A DNA stretch of 64,000 bases from Dechloromonas denitrificans (GTDB lineage Bacteria > Pseudomonadota > Gammaproteobacteria > Burkholderiales > Rhodocyclaceae). The translations under genes were made by a program, and so were the position numbers. Under the pieces are notes generated by a model, which was not told where the DNA came from, did not search any database, and was given only the letters and a program-made list of their open reading frames with translations. The DNA lies in NCBI RefSeq assembly GCF_020510685.1, contig NZ_CP075185.1:4419001-4483000 (forward strand). The letters are read 5' to 3'. Shown here in pieces: positions 34,828 to 48,639 of the stretch. Each line of letters starts with the position of its first letter. The first letter of the stretch is position 1.

Positions 34828-36831
34828 TCATTCAAACTCGATGATGATCTGATCCACCGACAGGCTTTCGCCGGCCGCCGCGGAGATCTTCTTGACCTTG
34901 CAGTCCTGGTCGGCCTTGAGGATGTTTTCCATCTTCATGGCTTCGATGACGGCCAGCTTTTCGCCGGCCTTCACGTCCTGACCGACCGTTACCGCAACTT
35001 CGCGGAGCAGGCCCGGCATCGGGGAAAGCAGGAACTTCGACAGATCAGGCGGCATCTTTTCCGGCATCAGCGCCAGCAGTTCGGCGGCCCGGGCGCTCAT
35101 CACCATGAAGTCGGCGCGGGTGCCCCAGTGGAACAGGCTGTACTTGATCTTGTGCCGCTCGACCTGCAGCGTGAATTCCTCGCCGTTGCAGGTGCCGTTG
35201 AACAGCGATTCGCCGAGCTTCCAGTCGGACAGGATCTCGTAGTTCTCGCCCTTGTACTCGATGTGATAGCCGCCGGGAATGATGCGCGCCGTCACCGGGT
35301 GATGCTCGTTGCCGTCCTTGTTCAGGCGGATGACCATCCACTTGTCGCCGACGATGCGCTCATGACCCTGCAGCTGGCCGGTGATCGAAGCGGAGCGGTC
35401 GGTGAAGGCACGGTACACGTAGGCAGCGACCGAAACCAGCAGCGCCGGATCGTCGTGCGGCACCATCGAGGCATCGAAGCCCTTCGGGTATTCGTCGGCG
35501 ATGAAACCGGTATTGAAGTTGCCGGACTGGAAGCGCGGGTGCTGCATCAGCGCGGCCTGGAACGGGATGTTCGATGAGATGCCGCGGATCACGAAGCCGT
35601 TCAGCGCATCGCGCATGCGGGAAATCGCCTGCTCGCGGGTCGCGCCGTGCACGATCAGCTTGGCAATCATCGAGTCGTAGAACATCGAGATTTCGCCACC
35701 GTCGTAAACCCCGGTATCGACACGCACCTGGCCATCGATTTCCTTCGGCGGCTGGAACTTGACCAGACGACCGGTGGAGGGCAGGAAGCCGCGGAACGGG
35801 TCTTCGGCATTGATCCGGCATTCCATGGCCCACCCGTTGATGGTGACATCGGCCTGGCTGAGCGGCAGCTTTTCACCGTAGGCGACACGGATCATCTGTT
35901 CGACCAGGTCGAGGCCGGTGATCAGTTCGGTGACCGGGTGTTCCACCTGCAGACGGGTGTTCATTTCCAGGAAGTAGAACTCCTTGGTCGCACCGGAAAC
36001 GACGAACTCGACCGTCCCGGCCGATTCGTAATTCACGGCACGGGCCAGGGCGACAGCCTGTTCGCCCATCGCCTTGCGCATTTCGGGATCGACGAAGGGG
36101 CTCGGCGCCTCTTCGATGACCTTCTGGTGACGACGCTGGATCGAGCAGTCACGCTCATTCAGGTACACGTAGTTGCCGTGGCTGTCGCCGAGCACCTGGA
36201 TTTCGATGTGACGCGGCTCGAGCACGTACTTTTCGATGAAGACGCGGTCGTCACCGAAGGAATTGCGGGCTTCATTGACGCAGGACGAGAAGCCTTCGTG
36301 GGCTTCGGCATCGTTGAAGGCAACGCGCAGACCCTTGCCGCCGCCGCCGGCGGAAGCCTTGATCATCACCGGGTAACCGATGCCCTGGGCGATCTTGACG
36401 GCTTCGTCCGGACCGGCGATGGCATCGTTGTAACCCGGGATGGTGTTGACCTGAGCGGCGATGGCCAGCTTCTTGGACTCGATCTTGTCGCCCATCTTGG
36501 CCACTGAATAGTGCTTCGGGCCGATGAACTTGATGCCTTCTTCTTCCAGGCGGCGCGAGAACGTGGCGTTCTCGGACAGGAAGCCGTAACCCGGGTGGAC
36601 AGCCTCGGCGCCGGTCTGCTTGCAGGCGGCGATGATCTTGTCCATGACCAGATACGATTCTTTCGAGGCGGCCGGGCCGATACAGACGGCTTCGTCGGCC
36701 AGGTCGACGTGCAACGCATCCTTGTCGGCTTCGGAATAGACGGCAACCGTCAGAATGCCCATCTTGCGGGCGGTCTTGATGACGCGGCAGGCAATTTCAC
36801 CGCGGTTGGCGATCAGAATTTTCTTGAACAT
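34828..36831 (-). CDS. pccA: propionyl-CoA carboxylase, biotin carboxylase/carrier subunit
   Basis: 667 residues. Biotin carboxylase domain (1-450) with the ATP-grasp glycine loop KASAGGGGKGLR near 160 and MNTRLQVEHPVTE near 290; a linker domain; and a C-terminal biotinyl domain with EAMKMEN near residue 631. It carboxylates biotin for transfer to propionyl-CoA by the beta subunit at 36853-38388. The 650-670 length and the mutase in the same operon favour propionyl-CoA over acetyl-CoA or 3-methylcrotonyl-CoA. ATG at 36831. Confidence 0.94.
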   Translation of the reverse strand: MFKKILIANRGEIACRVIKTARKMGILTVAVYSEADKDALHVDLADEAVCIGPAASKESYLVMDKIIAACKQTGAEAVHPGYGFLSENATFSRRLEEEGIKFIGPKHYSVAKMGDKIESKKLAIAAQVNTIPGYNDAIAGPDEAVKIAQGIGYPVMIKASAGGGGKGLRVAFNDAEAHEGFSSCVNEARNSFGDDRVFIEKYVLEPRHIEIQVLGDSHGNYVYLNERDCSIQRRHQKVIEEAPSPFVDPEMRKAMGEQAVALARAVNYESAGTVEFVVSGATKEFYFLEMNTRLQVEHPVTELITGLDLVEQMIRVAYGEKLPLSQADVTINGWAMECRINAEDPFRGFLPSTGRLVKFQPPKEIDGQVRVDTGVYDGGEISMFYDSMIAKLIVHGATREQAISRMRDALNGFVIRGISSNIPFQAALMQHPRFQSGNFNTGFIADEYPKGFDASMVPHDDPALLVSVAAYVYRAFTDRSASITGQLQGHERIVGDKWMVIRLNKDGNEHHPVTARIIPGGYHIEYKGENYEILSDWKLGESLFNGTCNGEEFTLQVERHKIKYSLFHWGTRADFMVMSARAAELLALMPEKMPPDLSKFLLSPMPGLLREVAVTVGQDVKAGEKLAVIEAMKMENILKADQDCKVKKISAAAGESLSVDQIIIEFE

Positions 36832-36852
36832 ATTCCTGTTTCTCCCTGACGC

Positions 36853-38388
<1,536 letters not shown>

Positions 38389-38427
38389 AGAGGAATCTCC
38401 CTAAATGGTGCGGGTAATTCAAAGAAA

Positions 38428-39438
38428 TCAGTGTTTCAGATAATCGAGCAGCGCATACGCGGCGGCAGCCGGAGTCGTATTGCCCTGTTCGACGGATAAA
38501 GTCAGCGCCGGCAGATTTTCCCGGACGCGCGGGTGATGCCGGAAATGCTGGCGCAAACCGGAATCGATCAGTTGCCACATCCAGCTCAAGGATTGATGCT
38601 GGCGCTTGGCGGCGAATTCGCCGGTCGGCGTCAGCGCCGTGCGGTATTTCTCGATCGCTTCCCAGAACTCGACGATGCCTTCCTTGTGCAAGGCACTGGC
38701 GGTCAGGACCGGTGGCGACCAGTTCTTTGAGGCCGGGCGCAGCATGTGCAGCGCGTTCTTCCATTGGGCGCGGACCACTGCGCTGGCGCGCGGGTCGATA
38801 TCGGCCTTGTTGATGACCACCAGATCGGCGATCTCGACGATGCCCTTCTTGATCGCCTGCAAATCGTCGCCGGCATTCGGCAACTGCAGCAGACAGAAGA
38901 TATCGACCATGCCGGCCACCGTCGTTTCCGACTGACCGACCCCGACCGTTTCGACGATGATCACGTCGAAGCCGGCCGCCTCGCACAACAACATCGCTTC
39001 GCGCGTCTTCTCGGCCACGCCGCCCAGCGAACCGGCCGACGGACTAGGCCGGATGAAGGCTTCCTCGCGCTGGCACAACTGCTCCATGCGCGTCTTGTCG
39101 CCGAGGATGGAGCCACCGGACACCGACGACGAGGGGTCGACGGCGAGCACAGCCAGCTTCTTGCCCTGCTCGATCAGCCAGACGCCGAGCGCCTCGATGA
39201 AAGTCGATTTACCGGCTCCCGGCACCCCGGAAATGCCGACCCGAATGGCACCGCCGGTTTTCGGCAGCAAGGCGTTCAGCACCTGCTGGGCCCGTTGCTG
39301 ATGATCGGCACGGGTCGATTCGATCAGCGTGATGGCCTTGGCGAGCGCCCGCCGCTGACCGGCCAGCACGCCATCGATCAGCGTCTGGTCGGCCGACGAA
39401 AGAGAATGAGTCGGCACGTGGCTATCGCGCAAATTCAT
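38428..39438 (-). CDS. meaB: MeaB/ArgK-type G-protein chaperone of methylmalonyl-CoA mutase
   Basis: 336 residues. P-loop GVPGAGKST near 73, AVDPSSSVSGGSILGDKTRM, ETVGVGQSE and NKAD, the MeaB signature. It loads adenosylcobalamin into the mutase and protects it from inactivation. The ATG at 39438 starts 7 bp after the mutase stop; the longer frame upstream is a mutase shadow. Confidence 0.95.
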   Translation of the reverse strand: MNLRDSHVPTHSLSSADQTLIDGVLAGQRRALAKAITLIESTRADHQQRAQQVLNALLPKTGGAIRVGISGVPGAGKSTFIEALGVWLIEQGKKLAVLAVDPSSSVSGGSILGDKTRMEQLCQREEAFIRPSPSAGSLGGVAEKTREAMLLCEAAGFDVIIVETVGVGQSETTVAGMVDIFCLLQLPNAGDDLQAIKKGIVEIADLVVINKADIDPRASAVVRAQWKNALHMLRPASKNWSPPVLTASALHKEGIVEFWEAIEKYRTALTPTGEFAAKRQHQSLSWMWQLIDSGLRQHFRHHPRVRENLPALTLSVEQGNTTPAAAAYALLDYLKH

Positions 39439-39445
39439 CCAGTGA

Positions 39446-41596
<2,151 letters not shown>

Positions 41597-41669
41597 GAGA
41601 CACCTTTCGCCGATTCGATTTTTCAGGCCGATGCTGCAGAATCCAAAATTCTACGCTTCCGGGCCCAGC

Positions 41670-41713
41670 TTGACATACCAAGCCCAGCATAATACTTTAT
41701 CCATAATTATGGA
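41670..41713. promoter_or_regulatory. mcm/gntR divergent control region with a 14-bp palindrome
   Basis: TCCATAATTATGGA (41700-41713) is a perfect palindrome. Rightward, TTGACA (41670-41675) followed after 17 bases by TACTTT could start gntR. Leftward, TTGCGT, 18 bases and TATTAT could start mcm, with the palindrome in the spacer. It is the natural candidate operator for the GntR protein at 41762-42430. Confidence 0.55.
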
Positions 41714-41761
41714 CGCAAGTCAGCCACGTATTGACTTGCTCAATCACACCACACCGAAAAC

Positions 41762-42430
41762 ATGACCCGTATTGCACCAACCGCGCTTTATCAGGAAGTG
41801 GCCGAACGCTTGCGTCAACGCATTTACGCCCATGAACTGACGCCGGGCACCTGGATCGACGAGCAGAAACTCGCCGAGGAGTACGGCATTTCGCGCACGC
41901 CACTCCGCGAAGCACTCAAGGTTCTGGTTTCGGAAGGGCTGGTTGAACTGCGTCCACGGCGCGGTTGTTACGTCACCGAGATTTCGCGCCAGGACATGGA
42001 CGACATTTTTCCGTTGATGGCCTTGCTCGAAGGGCGTTGCGTGGTCGACGCGGTGCGCCGCGCCAAACCGGCGCATACGCGCGAACTGCGGGCCATTCAC
42101 GAAAAGCTCGAACTGGCCGCGAAGGAAGGCCGGATCGATGCCTTTTTCGAGGCCAATCAGGAGTTTCACCGGCGCATCCAGGAACTGGCCAACAATCGCT
42201 GGTTGCTTTCAGTCATCCAGGATTTGCGCAAGGTATTGAAACTATCCCGGCTGCACTCGCTGTCGCTCGAAGGTCGTCTGCAGCAATCGCTCGAAGAGCA
42301 TCGCACGATCATGGCGGCGTTTGAAGCGGGCGATACGGAAAAGGCCGAAAAGACCATGCACGATCACTTGCTGTCCGGGCGCGATGCGCTGGCCCGGATG
42401 CACGAAAGCGCCGCCGCCAAGAATCCCTGA
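41762..42430 (+). CDS. GntR/FadR-family transcription regulator
   Basis: 222 residues. Winged helix N-terminus (LRQRIYAHELTPGTWIDEQKLAEEYGISRTPLREALKVL, about 18-56) and an all-helical FCD effector domain with metal-type histidines (EFHRRI near 139, HRTIMAAF near 180, MHDHL near 200). Divergent from mcm, so it probably controls the propionate operon in response to an acyl-CoA or organic acid. ATG at 41762. Confidence 0.9.
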   Translation: MTRIAPTALYQEVAERLRQRIYAHELTPGTWIDEQKLAEEYGISRTPLREALKVLVSEGLVELRPRRGCYVTEISRQDMDDIFPLMALLEGRCVVDAVRRAKPAHTRELRAIHEKLELAAKEGRIDAFFEANQEFHRRIQELANNRWLLSVIQDLRKVLKLSRLHSLSLEGRLQQSLEEHRTIMAAFEAGDTEKAEKTMHDHLLSGRDALARMHESAAAKNP

Positions 42431-42455
42431 CGGCGACGCAACTGCCGCGGCAGTT

Positions 42456-43739
42456 TTAGTGCATTTCACTCTCGATACTTGAGAACAGCCGATCATAGAT
42501 GCCAATCAGCGCTTCGCGATCGGCACTGCCGGTCACCCATTTCCGGGTCTGAACGACGGCAATGGCCTCGCGCTCGATCTCGGGCAGGGCATTGACGTCG
42601 AGTTCCTCGCCATGCAGGATCGCCGTCACGTCGGCCCGCGCCTTCTGAGCAAGGGCAACCAGGCGCATCGATTCGCCCATCGACTGGGCACCGGCTCCAA
42701 TCGCCGTGGTCAGCTCGCCAACCTGATCGGCCGAACCGGCTGAGCGGGTAAGCTTTTCGCCGAAGGCATCGGCGGTGGTACGGGCATCCGAGACGGAATC
42801 ACTCAGGGTGCCGATCTGTTGCGTGGCCCATTGCATCGAACCGGATATGGCGCGGATGGCTGCGGCAATTTCTTCCGATGCCCGCAACGACTGGTCGGCG
42901 AGCTTGCGCACTTCATCGGCGACCACCGCGAAGCCGCGTCCCGCCTCGCCGGCCCGCGCCGCCTCGATCGCCGCATTGAGGGCGAGCAGATTGGTCTGTT
43001 TGGCGATGGCATCGATATGGCCGGTCAGCTGGCTGATTACATTGGCCTTGCTGTTCAGGTCGTCCAGTGCCTGTACGCCGTTACCGGCGGACTCCTGCGC
43101 CAGTCCAAGAGCCAGCGCCATCCGGCCGGAAGCTTCGGCCATGTCGCTGGCCGAACTGGCGAAGTCGCTGGCCAGGGATTTTGCTTGCTGGGCGTTCTCA
43201 TCGACCTCGCCAAGCGCCGCACTGACGTGATTGATGGCCATCGAGAGGCCGCGTTCGGAGCGCAGAAAAATTCTCGACAACAAGGCCTCGCGGGCTATCG
43301 ACTCCTGGGCCGCCCCCAAGCGGTCGAGCAAGACCTGCATCTGGTCGAGCACATCGCTGAAGGTGCCGTGCAGGCCGGTGGTTTGCAGACGCCGCCAGTT
43401 GCGGTTTTCAGAGGACGCGCTCATCGCCCCGAGAATTTCCCGAAATGCCGTTTCCGTCTGGTCAAGCACCGAGTTCAGGTTGACGCGAATGCTCTCCAGC
43501 ATGGGCGCGCCGAGCGAATGCGGCATTCTGCCGGTCAGTTTGCCCTGTCCGATCTGTTGCAGCAGGCCATCCAGTTCGGTGAGCGGAGTCTGAGCGGCAC
43601 CATCCAAGCGGAAAACGAGAACGAGCGCCGGCACGAGAAAGACGACCGGCGCCCACGCCGCAAAATAGCCGGCCGCCAGCCCGAGACCGATCAGCAAGCC
43701 GAGCAGCAGGCGTTTAAAGGGAAAAGACGAGTTCTTCAT
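42456..43739 (-). CDS. methyl-accepting chemotaxis protein with short membrane anchor
   Basis: 427 residues. Two adjacent membrane helices at the N-terminus (about 8-43) with no periplasmic sensor domain, a linker, then the signalling domain with the hairpin tip [41 protein letters not shown] ~60-residue tail follows that has charged helices. It overlaps the upstream PAS gene by 26 bp, and the pair looks like a split Aer energy-taxis receptor. ATG at 43739. Confidence 0.9.
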   Translation of the reverse strand: MKNSSFPFKRLLLGLLIGLGLAAGYFAAWAPVVFLVPALVLVFRLDGAAQTPLTELDGLLQQIGQGKLTGRMPHSLGAPMLESIRVNLNSVLDQTETAFREILGAMSASSENRNWRRLQTTGLHGTFSDVLDQMQVLLDRLGAAQESIAREALLSRIFLRSERGLSMAINHVSAALGEVDENAQQAKSLASDFASSASDMAEASGRMALALGLAQESAGNGVQALDDLNSKANVISQLTGHIDAIAKQTNLLALNAAIEAARAGEAGRGFAVVADEVRKLADQSLRASEEIAAAIRAISGSMQWATQQIGTLSDSVSDARTTADAFGEKLTRSAGSADQVGELTTAIGAGAQSMGESMRLVALAQKARADVTAILHGEELDVNALPEIEREAIAVVQTRKWVTGSADREALIGIYDRLFSSIESEMH

Positions 43740-44235
43740 AACTCATTCCTGTCTGTTGCAGCAAATCGAGCAAAACCGCCGTGCCGGCGGCAATTGCCTC
43801 GCGCGATCCGGCTGCGCGTTCGGCCGCGAGCATCTGGCGATAGACCGGCTCGATTTTCGCTATGGCGCCCGGCCGCGGACAACGACGCACCGAGGAATAG
43901 CCGAGAATATTGCGGCGCGAGTCGAAATCCGGGGTGATATGGGTAAAGACCCAGTAGAAACTGCCATCCTTGGCCATGTTCTTTACATAGCCGAAAAATT
44001 CCTTGCCCGATGCAATCGTGTCCCAGGCCAGTTTGAATGCCGCTCGCGGCATGTCCGGATGACGAATGATATTGTGCTGTGAGCCAAGTAGCTCTTCTTC
44101 GGTATACCCCGAAAATTCGATGAAAATCGGATTTCCGTAAGTAATGATGCCTTTGGCGTTGGTTTTCGAGACGATGAAATCATCCTCCCGCATTTTGCGC
44201 TCGACCGATGTCGGCTCGATTCCTCGTTTCACCAT
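43714..44235 (-). CDS. Aer-like PAS-domain protein
   Basis: 173 residues. A single PAS domain (about 15-125) very like that of aerotaxis receptor Aer: [50 protein letters not shown]. In Aer this fold binds FAD. The C-terminal 45 residues are helical. ATG at 44235 with a good AAGGGGGT ribosome binding site, which decides the start over a longer frame. Its end overlaps the next gene's start by 26 bp. Confidence 0.9.
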   Translation of the reverse strand: MVKRGIEPTSVERKMREDDFIVSKTNAKGIITYGNPIFIEFSGYTEEELLGSQHNIIRHPDMPRAAFKLAWDTIASGKEFFGYVKNMAKDGSFYWVFTHITPDFDSRRNILGYSSVRRCPRPGAIAKIEPVYRQMLAAERAAGSREAIAAGTAVLLDLLQQTGMSYEELVFSL

Positions 44236-44317
44236 ACCCCCTTGAGGACGACGCTGGCTGGGCAGCGAAGGGGGCGAATCTACACCACCGCTGCTGGAAG
44301 CGCCATTAATTGCGGAC

Positions 44318-44352
44318 AAAAAAACCCGACGACGCATGTCGCCGGGTTTTTA
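44318..44352 (-). terminator. terminator after actP (A/T-flanked on both strands)
   Basis: AAAAACCCGACGAC and GTCGCCGGGTTTTT pair with one mismatch around GCAT. The stem is flanked by A and T runs, so it could stop transcription in both directions; it serves actP leftward. Confidence 0.85.
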
Positions 44353-44367
44353 CGGTTCCGGAAGAAC

Positions 44368-46041
44368 TTAGTGGTTGCTGGCTCCCGAAGCACCGAAGCC
44401 AGTCTGGGCACGCACATACTGATCTTCGAAGGCCTCGATTTCCTTACCGGCGCGAACGCTGCTGTCGGTCTTCGAGAAGATGTAGGCGAGCAGGAAGGCA
44501 ATCGGCATCGCGAACAGGGCCGGCTGGGTGTAGGGGAAGAGCGGTGCCGCATTGTGCAGCACATCGACCCACACCGACTTCGACAGGACCACGAACATGA
44601 CCGCCGAAAGCAGGCCGCCGTAGCCGCCGAACAACGCGCCACGAGTCGTCAGCCCCTTCCAGTACATCGACAGGATGAGCACCGGGAAGTTGGCGGCCGC
44701 CGCCACACCGAAGGCCAGGCCGACCATGAAGGCGATGTTCTGCTTTTCGAACAGGATGCCGAGCACGATGGCGACAAAGCCGAGGCAGATCGTGGCAATC
44801 CGCGAGACACGAATTTCCGTCGCCTCGGATGCCTGACCCTTCATGATCACACGGGCATAAATGTCATGCGAGATCGCCGAAGCGCCGGCCAGAGCCAGAC
44901 CGGAAACGACGGCCAGGATGGTGGCGAAGGCAACGGCAGCCAGGAAGCCGAGCAGCATGTTGCCGCCGACCGCCTTGGCCAGATGCATGGCGACCATGTT
45001 GCCGCCGCCGATCAGCTTGCCGCCAATCGCGCCGCCTTCGAAGAACTCCGGATTCTGACCGACGATCAGGATGCCGGCGAGACCCATGATGAAGATCACG
45101 TTGAAGAAGTATGCAACGAAACCGGAAGCGTAGAGCACCGACTTGCGGGCTTCCTTGGCATCGGTCACGGTGAAGAAGCGCATCAGGATGTGCGGCAGAC
45201 CGGCGGTACCGAACATCAGACCGAGGCCGAGCGAGATGGCGGTGATCGGATCGGCCAGCAGGCTGCCCGGATACATCAGCTTGGGCCCGAGCTTATGGAC
45301 GGCCGTCGCTTTTTCCAGCAGATTCTGGAACGAGAAATCGAACTGCATGAAGGCCAGGACCATCACCAACGTACCGCCAACCAGCAGCATGCCAGCCTTG
45401 ATGATCTGCACCCAGGTGGTGGCAACCATGCCGCCAAAGGTGACATAGACCATCATCAGGATACCGACCGCGAAGATCGCGACGTTGTAGTCAAGACCGA
45501 ACAGCAGCTTGATCAACTGACCGGCGCCGACCATCTGGGCGATCAGATAGAAGCAGACCACGGTCAGCGAGGAAATCGCCGCCATGGTGCGCACCTTGCC
45601 TTGATCGAGGCGATAGGCGGTAATGTCGGAAAAGGTGAACTTGCCGAGATTGCGCAGGCGTTCGGCCATCAGGAACAGGATGACCGGCCAGCCGGCGAAG
45701 AAAGCCAGCATGTAGATGTAGCCGTCGTAACCCTGGGTGTACACCATCGCGGTCAGACCGAGCAGCGTGGCGGCGGACATATAGTCGCCGGCAATCGCCA
45801 TGCCGTTCTGGAAGCCGGTAATGCCGCCACCGGCCGTGTAGAAGTCGGCGGTCGACTTGGTGCGGCTGGCCGCCCAATAGGTAATGCCCATCGTCATCGC
45901 GACGAAGATGCAGAACATGATGATGGCGTGCCAGTTGGTCGCCTGTTTTTCGGTAACGCCTTCGAGCGGGCCGCCGGCATATGCCATGGCGGCGACGGCG
46001 AAGAGGCCGAGAGCCGTGCTGAGTTGAGTCAGGCGACGCAT
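44368..46041 (-). CDS. actP: acetate/cation symporter ActP
   Basis: 557 residues, sodium:solute symporter family, about 13 membrane helices after an N-terminal signal-like helix. ActP-type features: [35 protein letters not shown] near 63 and [19 protein letters not shown] near 277. Takes up acetate and related short carboxylates. Coupled by a one-base overlap (TAATG) to the DUF485 gene. Confidence 0.94.
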   Translation of the reverse strand: MRRLTQLSTALGLFAVAAMAYAGGPLEGVTEKQATNWHAIIMFCIFVAMTMGITYWAASRTKSTADFYTAGGGITGFQNGMAIAGDYMSAATLLGLTAMVYTQGYDGYIYMLAFFAGWPVILFLMAERLRNLGKFTFSDITAYRLDQGKVRTMAAISSLTVVCFYLIAQMVGAGQLIKLLFGLDYNVAIFAVGILMMVYVTFGGMVATTWVQIIKAGMLLVGGTLVMVLAFMQFDFSFQNLLEKATAVHKLGPKLMYPGSLLADPITAISLGLGLMFGTAGLPHILMRFFTVTDAKEARKSVLYASGFVAYFFNVIFIMGLAGILIVGQNPEFFEGGAIGGKLIGGGNMVAMHLAKAVGGNMLLGFLAAVAFATILAVVSGLALAGASAISHDIYARVIMKGQASEATEIRVSRIATICLGFVAIVLGILFEKQNIAFMVGLAFGVAAAANFPVLILSMYWKGLTTRGALFGGYGGLLSAVMFVVLSKSVWVDVLHNAAPLFPYTQPALFAMPIAFLLAYIFSKTDSSVRAGKEIEAFEDQYVRAQTGFGASGASNH

Positions 46042-46361
46042 TATTTGTTCTCCTTCCAGGCTTCTTTGACGATTTCCTGGGTCAGTGCGTCGAATTCCGT
46101 ATTGGCACGCCGGACATAAACTGCCGTCAGCAGCCAGAAGAAAACGAACATGAAAAATTCGACGGCGACCCCCACAGTCAACATCGAACCTTCGCTCACC
46201 GGCTGCCCCAAGGCCGCCGGATTGAAGGCGACCACCATCACGAAACCGTAGAACATGGTCAAAACAACAAAGGCCAAGGTCCAGGCAAAACGTCCCCGTC
46301 TGGTGACAAGATCCTGGAACTTCGGATTGGCCCGCATCCGCTCATACATCGCGCTGCTCAT
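46041..46361 (-). CDS. DUF485 membrane protein (YjcH type)
   Basis: 106 residues with two membrane helices (about 27-47 and 62-82) and the DUF485 start ([22 protein letters not shown]). Almost always located before actP; function unknown, presumably a permease partner. ATG at 46361. Upstream 127 bp (46362-46488) is AT-rich and holds divergent promoters for this operon and the hydratase gene. Confidence 0.93.
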   Translation of the reverse strand: MSSAMYERMRANPKFQDLVTRRGRFAWTLAFVVLTMFYGFVMVVAFNPAALGQPVSEGSMLTVGVAVEFFMFVFFWLLTAVYVRRANTEFDALTQEIVKEAWKENK

Positions 46362-46488
46362 GGCTTATTCTCCCCTATTAATAATTGCCGAATATCGGCG
46401 CGCATTATTCTATCTTATATAGGACTGACCAAAATCGATTTGCCGGACTCAAGCCTATAATTCTTCAACCAAAAAACGGAAACAGCCC

Positions 46489-47265
46489 ATGAGTACTGTC
46501 GACCTCGACATCAATGGCGAAATCGCCACCCTTACTCTCGACAACCCGGGAAAACTCAACGCCATCGACCTCGGCATGTGGCAGCAATTGGCCGAAAACA
46601 TGGCGAAAATCACCGGCGACCGCAGCATTCGCTGCGTCGTCATGCGCGGCGCCGGCCATGAAGCCTTCGCAGCCGGCGGCGATCTGGAAGAATTCGTAAC
46701 CGGACGCACAACGCTCGACCAGGCATTGCACTATCACGGGCAAGTCGCCGCCGCGCTGAATGCGATTGCCGATTGCCCGCACCCGACCGTCGCCTTGATT
46801 CAAGGTGCCTGTATCGGTGGCGGCCTCGAAATCGCCGGCGTCTGCGACCTGCGCATCAGCGGCGAAAGCGCCCGCTTCGGCGCGCCAATCAACAAACTCG
46901 GCTTCTCGATGTACCCCGGCGAAATGGAAGGCCTGCTCAAGCTGGCCGGCCCAGCAGTCATCAAGGAAATCCTGCTCGAAGGGCGCATCCTGACCGCCAC
47001 TGAAGCCTACGAAAAAAGACTGGTCAGCCGCGTCGTGCCAGATGCCCAGTGCGTCGACGAGGCTTACGCCACCGCCCGCCGGATCTGCGCCGGCGCACCG
47101 CTCGTCGCCAGCTGGCACAAACAGTGGATACGCCGGCTGCAAAGCGGCCGGCCGCTCAACGACGAGGAAAAAGCCGCGTCTTTCGCCTTCCTCGACACCG
47201 AGGACTACAAGGAAGGCCTCGCGGCCTTTCTGGCCAAGCGCAAGCCCGTTTTCAAGGGCTGCTGA
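46489..47265 (+). CDS. enoyl-CoA hydratase/isomerase family protein
   Basis: 258 residues, crotonase fold. Oxyanion-hole segments FAAGGDLEEF (about 60-70) and GACIGGGLEIAGVCDLRIS (about 105-122). The usual catalytic Glu in the second motif appears as GGGLEIAG. Substrate unknown; could act in fatty or branched-chain acid breakdown. ATG at 46489. Stands alone, divergent from the acetate genes. Confidence 0.88.
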   Translation: MSTVDLDINGEIATLTLDNPGKLNAIDLGMWQQLAENMAKITGDRSIRCVVMRGAGHEAFAAGGDLEEFVTGRTTLDQALHYHGQVAAALNAIADCPHPTVALIQGACIGGGLEIAGVCDLRISGESARFGAPINKLGFSMYPGEMEGLLKLAGPAVIKEILLEGRILTATEAYEKRLVSRVVPDAQCVDEAYATARRICAGAPLVASWHKQWIRRLQSGRPLNDEEKAASFAFLDTEDYKEGLAAFLAKRKPVFKGC

Positions 47266-48072
47266 TCAGCCGGCAAAGACCGTGTGCAGCATCTTTGCCG
47301 AGAGCAGGATCAACACTCCGGCAAAGATCCTCTTCAGCGTCGCGACCGGCAAGCGATGCGCCAGACGGGCGCCGAGCGGCGCCGTGAAAAAGGAAACGCT
47401 GCTGATCAGCACAAAAGCCGGCAGGTAAACATAGCCGAACGACCCGTCCGGCAGACCGGCGCTCCCCCAGCCGTTGATCAGGTAACCCAGCGCTCCGGCC
47501 AGCGCGATCGGCAAGCCGATCGCGGCCGAAGTGCCGATGGCGTTCTGCATTTTGACGTTGCACCAGGTCATGAAGGGTACCGAGAGCGAACCGCCGCCGA
47601 TCGCCACCAAGGCCGAGATGATGCCAATGCCCCCGCCCACTCCGGCCATGCCAACGGGGCCGGGCAGATTGCGCGACGGTTTCGGCTTGACGTTGAGGAT
47701 CATCTGCAGCGAGACGTAGGCCATGAAGCAGGCAAAGAATATCGCCAGCGGGCGCGTCGGCACTTGCGAGGCAACGAAAGTGCCGGCGAAGGTGCCGAGC
47801 AGGACGCCTGGCGCAATCGCCTTGACGATGTCCCAGCGCACCGCGCCGTGCGCATGATGCGCACGCAGGCTGGAAATCGAGGTCAGGACAATGGCCGCCA
47901 TCGATGTGCCGAGCGCCAGATGGACCAGATGCTCGCTACCCACGCCCTGGGCAGCAAACATCGCGGTCAGCAGAGGGACCATGATGCCGCCCCCACCAAC
48001 CCCCAGCAAACCGGCAAAAACCCCGACCAAGGCCCCCAGCAACAAATAGGCAATCAGCCATTCAACAGCCAT
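47266..48072 (-). CDS. TauE/SafE-family membrane transporter
   Basis: 268 residues, eight predicted helices in two repeats, with the glycine-rich family motif GLLGVGGGGIMVPLL near residue 20 and its repeat VGGGIGIISALVAIGGGSLSVP near 150. Family exports sulfite, sulfoacetate or related anions. The ATG at 48072 overlaps the region after the EVE gene stop (48075); a TTG two codons upstream is less likely. Confidence 0.9.
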   Translation of the reverse strand: MAVEWLIAYLLLGALVGVFAGLLGVGGGGIMVPLLTAMFAAQGVGSEHLVHLALGTSMAAIVLTSISSLRAHHAHGAVRWDIVKAIAPGVLLGTFAGTFVASQVPTRPLAIFFACFMAYVSLQMILNVKPKPSRNLPGPVGMAGVGGGIGIISALVAIGGGSLSVPFMTWCNVKMQNAIGTSAAIGLPIALAGALGYLINGWGSAGLPDGSFGYVYLPAFVLISSVSFFTAPLGARLAHRLPVATLKRIFAGVLILLSAKMLHTVFAG

Positions 48073-48074
48073 TC

Positions 48075-48584
48075 TCAAGACCTTTTCAGTTGGTTAAGCA
48101 TGAGCAGATGCTCGACGATGAAATCCCATTCCGCTTCTGCCACCGGCATGATCGACAAACGATTGCCGCGCGCCAGAAGGCGCATGCCGGCAAGCTCCGG
48201 ATGACGCCGCAACTCGCCAAGCGAAACGAAACGCGTCCTGGCGATGAAACGCACGTCGCGTAGCAGCCAGCGTGGATTATCCGGCGTTGCTTTTGCATCG
48301 AAATACGGATTATCCCTGCGACCAGCCCCCGTTGTGATGGTCGACTCGAACTGCGTGGCGTCCGGATAAGCTGCCGAACACACTTCGCAAATGCCGGCGA
48401 TGCCCGGCTCGGCACAGCCGGAGTGATAAAAGAAGGCGAGATCGCCGACCTGCATCGCATCGCGCATGAAATTGCGCGCCTGGTAATTACGCACGCCAAA
48501 CCACGGCAAGGTCTGGGCGGGCGCGGCGGCGAGGTCGTCGATTGAAACCTCATCGGGCTCGGATTTCATCAACCAGTATTGCAT
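48075..48584 (-). CDS. EVE-domain protein
   Basis: 169 residues. Classic EVE domain start QYWLMKSEPDEVSIDDL, then WFGVRNYQARNFMR and DLAFFYHSGC. EVE folds read modified bases in DNA or RNA; in stand-alone form the role is unknown. ATG at 48584. Followed at 2 bp by the transporter gene. Confidence 0.92.
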   Translation of the reverse strand: MQYWLMKSEPDEVSIDDLAAAPAQTLPWFGVRNYQARNFMRDAMQVGDLAFFYHSGCAEPGIAGICEVCSAAYPDATQFESTITTGAGRRDNPYFDAKATPDNPRWLLRDVRFIARTRFVSLGELRRHPELAGMRLLARGNRLSIMPVAEAEWDFIVEHLLMLNQLKRS

Positions 48585-48604
48585 GTCACTGTTTCGGAAA
48601 TAGA

Positions 48605-48633
48605 AACGGGTGGCAGAGAATCTGCCACCCGTT
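48605..48633 (-). terminator. strong hairpin terminator after 6S RNA
   Basis: A 13-bp perfect stem (48605-48617 with 48621-48633) around GAA. On the minus strand it is followed by TCTATTTC, a T-rich tail. Lies between 6S RNA and the EVE gene. Confidence 0.85.
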
Positions 48634-48639
48634 GGAGAT

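Noticed and set aside
44242..46119. 625-codon open frame on the plus strand
   Set aside because: Antisense to actP, a clear membrane transporter; its Asp/His/Arg-rich sequence is a shadow.
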